Origin: DASWJS01 sp036397035
Lineage (GTDB): Bacteria > Actinomycetota > AC-67
Direction of reading: 5' to 3'
Assembly (NCBI GenBank): GCA_036397035.1
Contig: DASWJS010000019.1
Span: 14,528 to 78,527, forward strand
Length of the DNA: 64,000 bases
Shown: positions 24,827-34,327 of the stretch, piece by piece
Position numbering within the stretch: the stretch's first letter is position 1
Layout: each line of letters begins with the position of its first letter
The notes under the pieces: generated by a model
The model's database searches: none
What the model saw: only the letters and a program-made list of their open reading frames with translations
What the model was told of the DNA's origin: nothing
Position numbers and translations under genes: made by a program

Positions 24827-27631
24827 GTGGAACAAGTCGCGATCTTCCTGTTGCTCTCACTGCCGCTGGTGGGAGCCTTCGCGATGCTCGGGCTCGGCAT
24901 CGCCGTTACCTATCAGGCCTCGCGCGTGCTGAACATCGCGCACGGGGCGATGGCGATGGTGCCAGCGTTCGTGCTCTTCGAGCTGACCGAGCGTGGCGTG
25001 CCCGTCGCGGTCGGCCTGGTGATCGCCGTCGCGAGCGGGTCGCTGCTCGGCGTCGCGACCGAGCGCGTGTTCGTGCGCGGGCTGCGGCGGCAAGGGCCGA
25101 CCGGCCAGACGGTCGGGACGGTCGCGGCGCTGAGCTTGCTGGTCGCGGTGTCGTTGAAGATCTGGGGCTCGACCCCGCGGACGGCCGTTCGGCTCTTCCC
25201 CGACGGCGGCATCGACGTCGGCGCGTCCCTGCTTCGGTATGGCCAGATCGGGCTCTTCGCCGTCGCGCTCGTGGCGGCCGGCGCATTCTTCGTGCTGTTC
25301 AAGCGGACGAGCATCGGTCTCAGCCTGCGCGGCGTCGCCGACAATCGCGTGGCTGCCGGGCTCTGCGGCGTGGACCCCGAGGCGATCACCCGACTGGCGT
25401 GGGCGATCGGCGGCGGCTTCGCGGCGCTGGCGGGGATACTGCTCGCAGCGGTGACCGTGCTGCACCCGGTGAACCTGTCGCTGCTCGTGCTGCCGGCGTT
25501 CGTCGCCGCGCTGATCGGCGGGCTGAGTAGCGTCAAGGGCACCCTTGCCGGCGCGGCGGTGGTGGGGATCGTGCAGGGCATGGTCCCGGCGATCGGCCTC
25601 ATCCCCGGGATCGGGTCGTTCGCCACACAGGTCGGCGCCCCGCAACTCGTCCTGGCGATCCTGGCGCTGGTCGTGATGGCCCTGCGCGGCGCGAAGCTTT
25701 CGGCCGCCGAACAGGGCGGAGGCGGGCCGGTCGCGGCGACGCCGGCTTCCCGGCCCGTGCTTCGGGGATCGAGGACGCTCCCGAGGCGGATCCTCGGCGG
25801 GGTCCTCGCGGCCGGTTTGCTCGCGTGGCCCTTCGGCGCGCCGTTTTCGTTGCTGACCGACGCCGTCAACGCGGCGATCATCGTCGTGATCGCCGTGTCG
25901 CTCGTCTTGCTCACGGGATGGGTCGGGCAGATCTCGCTCGCGCACGCGGCGTTCGTCGGCGTAGGCGCGTTCTCGACCGGCTTGCTGACGCGGCGGGTCG
26001 GCGTCCCCTTCCCGCTCAACCTGCCGCTCGCGGCGGCGATCACCGCGGGAGTGGCCGTGGCGCTCGGCTTAGTGGCGCTGCGCGTGCGCGGGCTCTATCT
26101 GGCGGTGGCGACGCTGATCTTCGGATGGATGGCGACCGAGTACCTGTTCAGCTCGTCGTGGTTCGTGGGAGTCGGCGGCAGCGCGAGCATCGAGGCGCAG
26201 ACGATCGGATCCCCGGAGACGTTCCCGTACTTCGACCTGACCGAGCCGCGCACGTTCTACTTCGTCGCGCTGGCGATCGCGGCCGCCGCGCTGTGGGGCG
26301 CGGCGAACCTGCGCGACTCGAAGACCGGCCGCGCCTTCTACGCGGTGCGCGGGTCGGAGGTCGCGGCCGCCTCGCTCGGCATCGACGTCATGCGAACGAA
26401 GTTGATGGCGTTCGCGCTTTCGGGCGCGCTCGCGGGCGCGGCGGGCAACATGCTGATCGTCAGCCAGGGCGCCGCGTCGCCCGCGCAGTTCACCTTCAGC
26501 GTGTCGCTCCTCTACCTGTCGGTCGTCGTCGTCGGCGGTCTGACGAGCCTCGGCGGCGCGGTCGCCGCGTCGATCCTGTTCGCGGCGCTGAACCAGCTCT
26601 TCTTTCGCGTGCGCGGTCTGGCCGGCTGGCTGGAGATCGTCAGCGCCGGGCTGCTCGCCGTCGTGCTGCTCGCCTACCCGGGCGGCCTTGCGAACCTCGC
26701 TCGTGCGATCGGGGCGCGCTGGCGAGCCGCGAGCGAGAACGTCTCGTGGTTCCGGCGGGCGAAGAAAGCCGAAGCGCAGCCGGAGGATGCTCCCGCGGTC
26801 CGGCCCGTGCTCGCGCCCGTGGTCGCCGGGGGCGCGAACGGCACGCTCGCGCTGTCGGTGCGCGACGTGACGGTTCAGTTTGGGGGCCTCATCGCCGTCG
26901 AGGACGCATCGCTGTCCGTCGGGCGCGGACGCATCGTCGGTCTCATCGGGCCCAACGGCGCGGGCAAGACGACGTTGTTCAACGCGATCTCGGGCCTGGT
27001 GACGCCGCAAGCGGGAACCGTCGAAGTCTTCGGCACGGACGTGACGGCGTTCCCCGTCCACCGGCGATCGGCGGCCGGGCTGGGCCGCACGTTCCAGATC
27101 GTTCAACTGTTCGCGCAGCTTTCCGTCTTCGACAACCTGCTCGTCGCGACGCACTTGCAGAATCGGACCGGCATGCTCGGCCACCTGGTCGTGACACGTC
27201 CCGCCTTCACGGCCGAACAAGAGGCGATCGAGCGCGTCCGGTCGGTGATCGCGCTGCTCGACCTAGAGGACGTCGCGCGCCGTTCGATCGGCGAGCTGCC
27301 CTTCGGCGTCCTGCGCACGGTCGAGCTGGCGCGCGCGGTCGTGAGCGGAGCGTCGGTGCTGATGCTCGACGAGCCCGCCTCCGGACTGGACAACGCCGAG
27401 ACCGACGAGCTGACCGAGCGGCTGTTCCGGCTGCGCGACGACCTGGGTCTGTCGATCCTTCTGATCGAGCACGACGTGCGGATGGTGATGCGCGCGTCGG
27501 AGTACGTCTACGTCCTTGACCGCGGGCGGATCATCGCCGAGGGCGATTCAGGGTCGGTGCGGCGGGATCCTGCCGTTGTGGCCGCTTATCTCGGGCAGAC
27601 GTCCGAAGCGGGTCGCGCGAGCGGCGCGTAG
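24827..27631 (+). CDS. LivH-LivM-LivG triple-fusion ABC importer, 934 aa
   Basis: Three subunits of a branched-chain-type importer are joined: a LivH permease (about 1-285), a LivM permease (about 318-625) and a LivG-type ATPase (about 670-930). The permease halves show the family signatures NIAHGAMAMV and QISLAHAAFVGVGAF. The ATPase has Walker A GPNGAGKTT near residue 707, Walker B VLMLDEPASG, and the D-loop GLDN. Its signature loop reads LPFGVLRTVELARA, where LPYGQQR is normal, so the Gly-Gln of the LSGGQ-type motif is altered. No LivF follows. The ATPase may dimerise with itself or with a LivF encoded elsewhere. GTG start, 5 bases after the binding-protein gene. Confidence 0.92.
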   Translation: MEQVAIFLLLSLPLVGAFAMLGLGIAVTYQASRVLNIAHGAMAMVPAFVLFELTERGVPVAVGLVIAVASGSLLGVATERVFVRGLRRQGPTGQTVGTVAALSLLVAVSLKIWGSTPRTAVRLFPDGGIDVGASLLRYGQIGLFAVALVAAGAFFVLFKRTSIGLSLRGVADNRVAAGLCGVDPEAITRLAWAIGGGFAALAGILLAAVTVLHPVNLSLLVLPAFVAALIGGLSSVKGTLAGAAVVGIVQGMVPAIGLIPGIGSFATQVGAPQLVLAILALVVMALRGAKLSAAEQGGGGPVAATPASRPVLRGSRTLPRRILGGVLAAGLLAWPFGAPFSLLTDAVNAAIIVVIAVSLVLLTGWVGQISLAHAAFVGVGAFSTGLLTRRVGVPFPLNLPLAAAITAGVAVALGLVALRVRGLYLAVATLIFGWMATEYLFSSSWFVGVGGSASIEAQTIGSPETFPYFDLTEPRTFYFVALAIAAAALWGAANLRDSKTGRAFYAVRGSEVAAASLGIDVMRTKLMAFALSGALAGAAGNMLIVSQGAASPAQFTFSVSLLYLSVVVVGGLTSLGGAVAASILFAALNQLFFRVRGLAGWLEIVSAGLLAVVLLAYPGGLANLARAIGARWRAASENVSWFRRAKKAEAQPEDAPAVRPVLAPVVAGGANGTLALSVRDVTVQFGGLIAVEDASLSVGRGRIVGLIGPNGAGKTTLFNAISGLVTPQAGTVEVFGTDVTAFPVHRRSAAGLGRTFQIVQLFAQLSVFDNLLVATHLQNRTGMLGHLVVTRPAFTAEQEAIERVRSVIALLDLEDVARRSIGELPFGVLRTVELARAVVSGASVLMLDEPASGLDNAETDELTERLFRLRDDLGLSILLIEHDVRMVMRASEYVYVLDRGRIIAEGDSGSVRRDPAVVAAYLGQTSEAGRASGA

Positions 27632-27638
27632 GTGCGGT

Positions 27639-28082
27639 TCAGCCAGGATGGCGCACCCAGAGTTCCCAGGCGACATCGGCGCCGGCGGTGAACGAAGGCG
27701 ACAGGATCAGCGTTCGATGGCTGTTTGCAAAGGAGAAGTGCGCGAGCCACTGATCGCCTTCCTTTGAGAAGGACTCCGTGTCGCGGTTGCTGCACCCCTG
27801 CTCGTACAAGCTCGCGAATCCTTGGGACATGACGACCTTGGCGTCCCGTCCGCGCCAAGCTGCGGGGACCGCCAAGACCTTGGAGTCGACGCCGTCGACG
27901 CTCGCGCCGCCGGCCTGCGGGCTGCAGTTGTTCTGCTCGGCCACGATCTTGGTGACCGAGTTGCCGACGCCGACGGTGATGGTGCCCGACGCGACCTTGG
28001 CCCAGTGGGTCGCTTGCGCCGGCGTGCCCGACGCGACCAGCGCGCCGGCGAGGACCGCAGCCATGACGAACCTGGATCTCAT
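27639..28082 (-). CDS. Secreted protein of unknown function, 147 aa
   Basis: A signal peptide (MRSRFVMAAVLAGALVASGTPAQA) precedes about 120 residues with two Cys and an alternating beta pattern (GTITVGVGNSVTKIVAEQ). No family is recognised. The ATG is preceded by CGAACCCCTTAGCCA, similar to the leaders of the exported genes at 16206 and 15774. It is convergent with the importer gene (7 bases apart). Confidence 0.65.
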   Translation of the reverse strand: MRSRFVMAAVLAGALVASGTPAQATHWAKVASGTITVGVGNSVTKIVAEQNNCSPQAGGASVDGVDSKVLAVPAAWRGRDAKVVMSQGFASLYEQGCSNRDTESFSKEGDQWLAHFSFANSHRTLILSPSFTAGADVAWELWVRHPG

Positions 28083-28189
28083 TGGCTAAGGGGTTCGCCG
28101 CCCGCCCGGCCAAACCTGCCGCTCGACCTGCGAACGTACCCAACTGGTCACCCTGTTGACCGATCGGGGCGGACGCGTCGGGCCGGCGC

Positions 28190-28756
28190 TCAAGCCTTGC
28201 GGCCGAGCAGCGCGAGCAGCTTGACCGGCGTGCCGGCGTCGTCCGGGACCGGCACCGGCGCGGCGAACGCGCCGCCTTGCTGGAGCGACGCGGCCACCGG
28301 GAGCAGGTTCGCGTAGAGCCGCTCGGCGATCTCGGCGTCCATGGTCTCGTCGGCCCCGATTCCGCGCGCGAGATCCCAGCCGTGGACCGTGTGGTCCAGG
28401 ATCAGCTCCCATACATAGACCTCGGCCGGCGTGTCCCCGCGGGAGAGGTTGACCGTGCGCTCGAACGCCCCCGGCTCGGCCGCCGTCGCGAGCGCCGCTT
28501 CCGACGCCTCGCCCCAGGCCGCCTTCGGGTCGTCGCCGAGTATGTCGCCCTCGAACCGGTCGCCCACCTGCGCGATCGTCTCCCCGTGCATCAGCGGCGC
28601 GAACCAGAGGTCCTCATAGACCAGGTGCCGGACGAGCGCCCGCACGTTCCATTCGGTGCAGGGCGTCGGCAGCTCCCACTGGTCGTCGCGGATCTGCGCC
28701 ACGCGCGACCCGAACTGGCCGGTCGAACGCCGATACAGCTCGAGCAAGTTGCTCAT
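28190..28756 (-). CDS. TIGR03086/DinB-like metal-binding protein, 188 aa
   Basis: This belongs to the DinB/maleylpyruvate-isomerase N-terminal fold common in actinobacteria (TIGR03086-like). It has TPCTEWNVRALVRHLV near residue 30, with the first metal-ligand His, and DHTVHGWDLARGIG near residue 125, with the HxxxHxWD pair. Relatives include mycothiol-dependent enzymes and S-transferases; many are uncharacterised. Length is typical. It is 39 bases downstream of the IlvX-like gene and in the same orientation. Function beyond metal/thiol chemistry cannot be assigned. Confidence 0.88.
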   Translation of the reverse strand: MSNLLELYRRSTGQFGSRVAQIRDDQWELPTPCTEWNVRALVRHLVYEDLWFAPLMHGETIAQVGDRFEGDILGDDPKAAWGEASEAALATAAEPGAFERTVNLSRGDTPAEVYVWELILDHTVHGWDLARGIGADETMDAEIAERLYANLLPVAASLQQGGAFAAPVPVPDDAGTPVKLLALLGRKA

Positions 28757-28795
28757 CGCATCGCTCCCCTCGTCGAGACCGCCGGAATGTAGCAG

Positions 28796-30373
28796 CTAGG
28801 AGAATGCGGGCGGGAGCACGGCTTCGACGAGCGTGGGCCCGGGCGTCGCGAGCGCGCGCCCCAACTGCTCGGCGAACTCGCCGGCGGTCGTCGCGCGCCA
28901 CGCTTCCAGGCCCATCCCCCGCGCGAGCGCGGCGAAGTCCAGGTCCGGCCGCGAGAGGTCGAGCATGTCCTTCGCCTTCGGCCCGGCCGCCGCGGCGCCG
29001 ACGCGCGCAAGCTCCATGTTCAGGATCGCGTACGAGCGATTGTTGAACAGCACCGTCGTCACGTCGAGCCGTTCGCGCGCCATCGTCCACCACGACTGGA
29101 GCGTGTAGAGGGCGCTGCCGTCCGCTTCCAGCGCGACGACGCGGCGGTCGGGGCATGCGACCGCGGCTCCCACGGCGACGGGAAGCCCTTGCCCGATCGA
29201 GCCGCCGGTCAGCGTGAGCCAGTCGTGCGCCGGCGCGCCCGCCGTGGCCGCGGGGGCGAAGAGCCCGGAGGTGTTGGCCTCGTCGGAAACGATCGCGCCT
29301 TCGGGCAGCAGGGCTCCGATCGCTTGGAAGGCGGTCTCCGCGGTGAGGTCGCCGTCCGGCAGCGCCGGACGATCGGGTTGCTGCACGGGAGCGTCGTCGG
29401 TCGCGCCGACGGCGTCGGCGAGCGCGTCGAGGGCGCCGGCCACGTCCTCGACCTCATCCGCGAGCACGTGGACCTCGCAGCCCTCCGGAACCAGGTCGCT
29501 CGGCTTGCCGGGGTAGGCGAAGAAGGTCACCGGCCGCTTCGCCTCGACCAGCACCAGGTGCGTGGTCCCGGCGAGCTGCGCGCTCGCCCACTCGCCGAGG
29601 TAGGCGAGCCGTTCGAGCGGCGGGAGACCCGCCCCTCGTTCGAGCCGCGCCGGGAACGTCTCGCACAACACCGTGGCGCCCGTGCGCGCCGCGATCGCTG
29701 CGACCGTCCTGCGGGGCGCGGCGCGACAGGCCCGGCCGCCGATGAGGATCGTGGCCTTTTCGCCGGAGAGCAACGCTTTGGCGATCGCGTCGATTGCATC
29801 CCCGGGCGCCGCGCGCATGCGCGGACGCAGCTCGGCCGCCGCCGGCGCGGCGCCCTCACCCCAGGAGACGTCGGCCGGCAGGATCAGCGTCGCGACCCGG
29901 CCGGGCGGACCGAGCGCGGCGCGCACGGCGTCGAGCGCGTCCGCTCCGACGTCGCGGGGTGACGCGCTGCGCCGGACGAACGTCGAGACGTTGCGCGCCA
30001 CCGTCTCGATGTCGGACTGGAGCTGCGCGTCGAAGCGGCCGTGGTACGTCGCGTGGTCGCCGACGACGTTCACGATCGGGGTTCGTGCCTTGCGCGCGTT
30101 GTGCAGGTTCGCGAGGCCGTTGCCGAGGCCGGGCCCGAGGTGCAGGAGCGTCGCGGCCGGCGCGTCCGCCATCCGTCCGTACCCGTCCGCCGCGCCCGTT
30201 GCGACGCCTTCGAACAGCGCGAGCACGCCGCGCATCTCCGGGACCGCGTCGAGCGCGGCGACGAAGTGCATCTCGGAGGTTCCGGGGTTGCTGAAGCACA
30301 CCTCGACACCGGCACCGACCAGCGTTCTGATCAACGCCTGCCCGCCGTTCATCTCCGCGCCCACGGGCTGCAT
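28796..30373 (-). CDS. IlvX-like thiamine-diphosphate enzyme (acetolactate synthase large-subunit family), 525 aa
   Basis: This is a three-domain ThDP enzyme. N-terminal signatures are NPGTSEMHFV and LFEGVATGAADGYGRM, which contains the cofactor-activating Glu. The C-terminal ThDP/Mg motif is EADGSALYTLQ followed by FNNRSYAIL. The closest pattern I know is the actinobacterial IlvX group (about 515 residues), annotated as acetolactate synthase but probably acting on another 2-keto acid, like benzoylformate decarboxylases. No small regulatory subunit is near. An in-frame ATG at 30352 (MNGGQALI) is an equally plausible start, since neither has a well-spaced Shine-Dalgarno. A terminator separates it from the ABM gene upstream. 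Confidence 0.88.
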   Translation of the reverse strand: MQPVGAEMNGGQALIRTLVGAGVEVCFSNPGTSEMHFVAALDAVPEMRGVLALFEGVATGAADGYGRMADAPAATLLHLGPGLGNGLANLHNARKARTPIVNVVGDHATYHGRFDAQLQSDIETVARNVSTFVRRSASPRDVGADALDAVRAALGPPGRVATLILPADVSWGEGAAPAAAELRPRMRAAPGDAIDAIAKALLSGEKATILIGGRACRAAPRRTVAAIAARTGATVLCETFPARLERGAGLPPLERLAYLGEWASAQLAGTTHLVLVEAKRPVTFFAYPGKPSDLVPEGCEVHVLADEVEDVAGALDALADAVGATDDAPVQQPDRPALPDGDLTAETAFQAIGALLPEGAIVSDEANTSGLFAPAATAGAPAHDWLTLTGGSIGQGLPVAVGAAVACPDRRVVALEADGSALYTLQSWWTMARERLDVTTVLFNNRSYAILNMELARVGAAAAGPKAKDMLDLSRPDLDFAALARGMGLEAWRATTAGEFAEQLGRALATPGPTLVEAVLPPAFS

Positions 30374-30386
30374 GATGACAAGGCAG

Positions 30387-30417
30387 CCCCGCCCGCCGCC
30401 AACCGAGGCGGGCGGGG
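30387..30417 (-). terminator. Hairpin terminator between ABM and IlvX-like genes
   Basis: The arms CCCCGCCCGCC and GGCGGGCGGGG pair over 11 bp with a 9-base loop, 33 bases beyond the stop of the ABM gene on the minus strand. Confidence 0.7.
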
Positions 30418-30449
30418 CCGCCGGTGTCGACCCGTCGTCCGGATCGGCG

Positions 30450-30749
30450 TCAGATCGTTGCGAGCCGGTCGTAATCGCCGCCGTGGAAGTCCTCGCAAAG
30501 CGACCGGCACGCGTTGAACAGGTCCGCGAACTCGGGACTCTGCTTCCACGCACCGCGTGCGCCCTCATCCGCCCACTCGGCGAAGGAGACGAAGTGGCTC
30601 GGATCGCTCCCGTCCCGCAACAGCGTCGCCCGCACCAGGCCCGGGTGGCTCTTGCGGGTCCATTGCAGGAACTCGGTCCACCGCTCGACGAACTCTCCCT
30701 CCTTCCCGGCTCCGACCTGCCAGTTGCCCGAGGCAAAGTGCTCGGCCAT
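30450..30749 (-). CDS. Antibiotic-biosynthesis-monooxygenase (ABM)-domain protein, 99 aa
   Basis: The start at 30749 (MAEHFASGNWQVGAGKEGEF) is set by a GAGAGGAGAAGG ribosome-binding region; an earlier in-frame start lacks one. The sequence fits the dimeric alpha/beta-barrel ABM domain, with the GKEGEFVERWTEFLQWTR helix, LLRDGSDPSHFVSFAEW and a closing helix. Members include cofactor-free oxygenases and haem-degrading enzymes, and many small stress proteins of unknown substrate. It is transcribed divergently from the BTAD regulator. Confidence 0.82.
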   Translation of the reverse strand: MAEHFASGNWQVGAGKEGEFVERWTEFLQWTRKSHPGLVRATLLRDGSDPSHFVSFAEWADEGARGAWKQSPEFADLFNACRSLCEDFHGGDYDRLATI

Positions 30750-30867
30750 GACCTTCTCCTCTCGTCCGTCCTGGGAGCACGGTAGGAGGCTGGCGTTCCT
30801 CATCCGTTCCCCCACTCCGGCGCCGTCGCGTCGCACGCGCTCGCGCGGCTAGGCTTTCCGCGGTTCG

Positions 30868-32562
30868 ATGGCGGTCATCCAGATCACTCTCCTGGGCGGC
30901 TTCGCTGTTCGCGTCGACGGCCGTGCGGTGCCTGCCGGCGTGTGGCGCCACCGCCGCGCCGCGGAGGTCGTGAAGCTCTTGGCGCTGGCCGACGGCCACC
31001 GCCTGCACCGCGAACAGGTCAAGGATGCCCTGTGGCCGGCGCTCGACGCGGAGGCCGCGGGAGCAAACCTGCGCAAGGCGCTTCACTTCGCGCGGCGCGG
31101 GCTCGGGACCGAGCAGGCGATCGCCGGCGACGGGGAGATGCTCGTCCTCGACCCGGCGGTGGAATTGGACGTCGATCGGTTCGAGCAGGCGGCGCGCGAT
31201 ACGCGGTCGGGCGCCGGAGTCGCCGACGCGATCGCGCACTACGGCGGTGAGCTGCTCCCCGACGAACGGTACGCCGCCTGGGCGGCGGAGCCGCGCGAGC
31301 GGCTCCGGCGCACGCAGATCGCGCTGCTGAAGGAGGCGGGCGAGTGGGAGCGCGTGCTGGCGATCGATCCGGCCGACGAGGAGGCGCACCAAGCCCTGAT
31401 GCGTGCGGCGCTCGATCGCGGGGATCGGCGCGGCGCGATGCGCCAGTTCGAGCATCTCCGCGAGCGGTTGCGCGTCGACCTCGGCCTCGGTCCGGAGCGT
31501 CGATCCGTCGAGCTGTACGAAGAGGCGCTCGCGATGGAGGGAACCGAGCCGGCGACGTCGGCCGAGCGCGCTCGGGCGGCGATCGCGTGGGGCTTGGTCC
31601 AGTTGAACATGGGCGACTTCGAGCGCGCCGCGCGCTCGGCGACGGACGCGCGCACGATCGCGCTCGCCGCCGGGCTCGGCATGGAGATGGGCGAGGCGAG
31701 CGCGCTGCTCGGCATGCTGGCGAACATGCAGGGGCGGTGGAAGGAGGTCTTCCGGCGGGAGTTCATCGCGTCGATCCGACAGTCGCCGGAGGTCGGCAAC
31801 TTCCTGTTCGACGCGCACCTGTGCCTCGCCGAGTTCTGCCTGTGCGGTCCCACTGGCCACGAGGAGATCGTGGAGTACGCCTCCGAGCTGCTCGACGCCG
31901 CGCGCGACGCCGGCTCCATCCGGGGGCAGGCGCTCGCCGAGCTGCTGCTGGGCGAGACGAGCCTGTTCTCCGACCGGCTCGACGAGGCCGAGGGACATCT
32001 CGCGACCGCGGAGACACTGCACGAACGGGCCGGCGCGGCGTCGGGCCGCGCGCTCGCCGTGCAGCGGTTGGCGGAGGCCGCGCTCGCCCGGGGCCAGCGG
32101 TGGAAGGCGGGACGCTTCCTCGCTCGCGCGGGGCGGCTGGCGCGTGACGATCGGCTCGCGCCGCACCTGATGGTGCGGATCTTCGGCACGGCCGTCGACG
32201 CCGCCTCCGACGAGGCCGCCGCGATCGGCGCGCTGGAGCAGGCGGACCAGGCGCTCTACGACACGGAGACGTGCCGGCCGTGCTCGATGGGGTTTCGCGT
32301 GGCCGCTTCGATCGCGCTCGCGCGCGCGGGCCGGCTCGCCGAGGCGAAGACCCGCCTCGATCAGGCCGAGGCGTTCGCCGGCATGTGGCGTGGCGGGCCC
32401 TGGCAAGCGGCGGTGTGGGAGGCGCGCGGCGTCCTTCGCAACGCCGAAGGCGACGAGGAGCGCGCGGTAGCGATGTTCAAGGAGGCGGCTGAGCGGTTCG
32501 CCGAGGTTCGCAGGCCACGCGACGAGGCGAGATGCCGGCGCGAAGCCGAAACGTTTGCCTAG
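30868..32562 (+). CDS. BTAD/SARP-type transcriptional regulator with TPR-like C-terminus, 564 aa
   Basis: The N-terminus (about 1-95, IQITLLGGFAVRVDG ... HRLHREQVKDALWP) is an OmpR-type winged helix, followed by the bacterial transcriptional activator domain (about 100-215, PADEEAHQALMRAALDRGDR ... RVDLGLGPERRS). The remaining 350 residues are Ala-rich helical repeats of TPR character. There is no NB-ARC ATPase, so this is a small SARP-like regulator. It is convergent with the ZIP gene and divergent from the ABM gene; its targets are unknown, but the ABM/IlvX-like operon is the nearest candidate. Confidence 0.88.
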   Translation: MAVIQITLLGGFAVRVDGRAVPAGVWRHRRAAEVVKLLALADGHRLHREQVKDALWPALDAEAAGANLRKALHFARRGLGTEQAIAGDGEMLVLDPAVELDVDRFEQAARDTRSGAGVADAIAHYGGELLPDERYAAWAAEPRERLRRTQIALLKEAGEWERVLAIDPADEEAHQALMRAALDRGDRRGAMRQFEHLRERLRVDLGLGPERRSVELYEEALAMEGTEPATSAERARAAIAWGLVQLNMGDFERAARSATDARTIALAAGLGMEMGEASALLGMLANMQGRWKEVFRREFIASIRQSPEVGNFLFDAHLCLAEFCLCGPTGHEEIVEYASELLDAARDAGSIRGQALAELLLGETSLFSDRLDEAEGHLATAETLHERAGAASGRALAVQRLAEAALARGQRWKAGRFLARAGRLARDDRLAPHLMVRIFGTAVDAASDEAAAIGALEQADQALYDTETCRPCSMGFRVAASIALARAGRLAEAKTRLDQAEAFAGMWRGGPWQAAVWEARGVLRNAEGDEERAVAMFKEAAERFAEVRRPRDEARCRREAETFA

Positions 32563-32574
32563 GACGCCTTCGCC

Positions 32575-33387
32575 TCAGGCGACCGCGGTCTCCAGGACCA
32601 GCTCGGTCGCGACGCTGAGCAATAGGCCGGCGAGCATGCCCCACAGCATCAGCGTCCACGACAAGCGCCGGCCGGTGGCGAAGATCTCGCCGATGACGTA
32701 GAGGATCCCGCCCGCAGCGAGCGCGAGGAAGGCGACGAAGATCAGCTCGGAGGTGAAGGCGCGCCCGACGAGCGTGCCGAGGAACGTCGGGCCCCCGCCG
32801 ACGAGCCCGGCGAGCGCCAGCCATCTCCACGGAGCGCGCTCGCCGGCGGCCGCGAGCGGACCGACGATGCCGAAGCCTTCGGTGGCGTTGTGCAACGCGA
32901 AGCCGATGACGAGCAGCAGCGCGAGCGACACCTCGCCCGCCGCCGCCGACTGCCCGATCGCGAGGCCCTCCGCGAAGTTGTGCAGGCCGATGCCGGCGGC
33001 GATCGTCATGCCGAGGTTCAGCGCCTCGACGCGCGGGGACCCGGCAAGCTCTTGCGTCGCCATCGCGCCCGGTCCCATGCTCAGCCGCCGCTTGCGCCGG
33101 CTCGCGCTTACGCCGTGGACGCTGAGCAGCCCGATGCCGAGCCCGAGCGCGTAGACGGCGCCCGCTGCAGCCAGCGTGAGCCACTCGTGTTCCTCGACCG
33201 CTTCTTCGAGCGGCTCGCCCGCGTGCGTCAGGATGTCCACGAGAAGGAAGAGCAAGATGCCGGCCGAGAATCCGTTCAGCACGGACTTGGCGCCGGCGCG
33301 CCGCGCCGGCGCGCGGCCGAGCGGCAAGCCGAGGAAGATCGTCACGCCGGCGATCGCGCCGAGCCCGAGCGTCTGAGCGAAGCTCAT
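32575..33387 (-). CDS. ZIP-family metal transporter, 270 aa
   Basis: This is an integral membrane protein with about eight hydrophobic helices and the two ZIP metal-site motifs, GLHNFAEGLAIG in helix 4 and ALHNATEGFGI in helix 5. A Glu/His-containing loop (EEAVEEHEW) lies between helices. ZIP proteins move Zn2+ or other divalent metals into the cytoplasm. It is the last gene of the zur-znu group on the minus strand, 76 bases after znuB, and is therefore likely zinc-related and possibly under the same control. Confidence 0.9.
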   Translation of the reverse strand: MSFAQTLGLGAIAGVTIFLGLPLGRAPARRAGAKSVLNGFSAGILLFLLVDILTHAGEPLEEAVEEHEWLTLAAAGAVYALGLGIGLLSVHGVSASRRKRRLSMGPGAMATQELAGSPRVEALNLGMTIAAGIGLHNFAEGLAIGQSAAAGEVSLALLLVIGFALHNATEGFGIVGPLAAAGERAPWRWLALAGLVGGGPTFLGTLVGRAFTSELIFVAFLALAAGGILYVIGEIFATGRRLSWTLMLWGMLAGLLLSVATELVLETAVA

Positions 33388-33463
33388 CGTCGAAGCGTAT
33401 GCGCGCGTTCGTCGCAGGGCGACTCGCCGCGCATCCGGGGCGGTCGTCGCGCCGGCCCGGGTG

Positions 33464-34327
33464 TCAGTGCGGTTCGTCGCCGGCGCGCGCCGGCTCGGCC
33501 GAGGCCGCGGGAAGCACCTGGACGGCGGGACGGCGCCTGGTCAGTGCCGCCGCGAGGCCGAACACGATCGCGGCGAGCAGCACGATCGTTCCACCGGCAG
33601 GCAGCGCCAGCGCTCGCGCGATCGTGAGACCGCCGGTGACCGAGCCCACGCCGACGGCCGCCGCGCCGGTGAGCGTGGATCGGAACGAGCGAGCGAACGC
33701 CTGGCTCGCGCCGACCGGCAACACCATCAACGCGGCGACGAGAAGGATCCCGACGACGCGCATCGAGACGACCACCGTGATGGCGGCCATCACGGCGAGG
33801 AGCGAGTTCAGCGCGTCGACCGGCAGGCCCGCGACGCGAGCCGCCTCCTCGTCGAGCGCCACTGCGAACAGCGCGCGTCCGATCACCGCGACGAGGGCGA
33901 CGATGGCGGCGCCGAGCCCTGCGATCATCCAAACCTCCGAGGGCGAGACGGTCAGGATCGCCCCGAACAGGTACGACAGGATGTTCGCGTCCAGCGAATG
34001 CGAGACGCCGGTCAGGACGACGCCCCCGGCGATGCCGCCGTAGAAGAACAGCGCGAGCGCGAGGTCGCCGGACGTCGCGCGCCGCGCGCGAATCCGCTCG
34101 AGCGCGAGCGCGCCGAGCACCGCGACGACGAGCGCCGACCACACCGGCCACACGCCCGCCAGCAAGCCGGCGGCCACGCCCGCGAACGCGACGTGGCCGA
34201 GACCGTCGCCGAGCAGCGACAGCCGGCGCTGCACCAGGAAGGTCCCGATGAGCGGCGCGCACGCCCCCACCACAACGCCGGCCGCGAGCGCGAGCTGCAT
34301 GTAGGAGCGATCGAAAGGCCAGGGCAT
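33464..34327 (-). CDS. znuB: Zinc/manganese-type ABC transporter permease
   Basis: This 287-residue ABC-3 family permease has eight or so transmembrane helices (for example LAAGVVVGACAPLIGTFLV, VWMIAGLGAAIVALVAVI). It includes the conserved RRLSLLGDGLGHVAFAGVA region facing the ATPase and the MRVVGILLVAALMVLPV helix pair typical of ZnuB/MntB. The ATG at 34327 shares one base with the znuC stop. A short acidic/His tail (AGDEPH) ends the protein. Confidence 0.92.
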   Translation of the reverse strand: MPWPFDRSYMQLALAAGVVVGACAPLIGTFLVQRRLSLLGDGLGHVAFAGVAAGLLAGVWPVWSALVVAVLGALALERIRARRATSGDLALALFFYGGIAGGVVLTGVSHSLDANILSYLFGAILTVSPSEVWMIAGLGAAIVALVAVIGRALFAVALDEEAARVAGLPVDALNSLLAVMAAITVVVSMRVVGILLVAALMVLPVGASQAFARSFRSTLTGAAAVGVGSVTGGLTIARALALPAGGTIVLLAAIVFGLAAALTRRRPAVQVLPAASAEPARAGDEPH

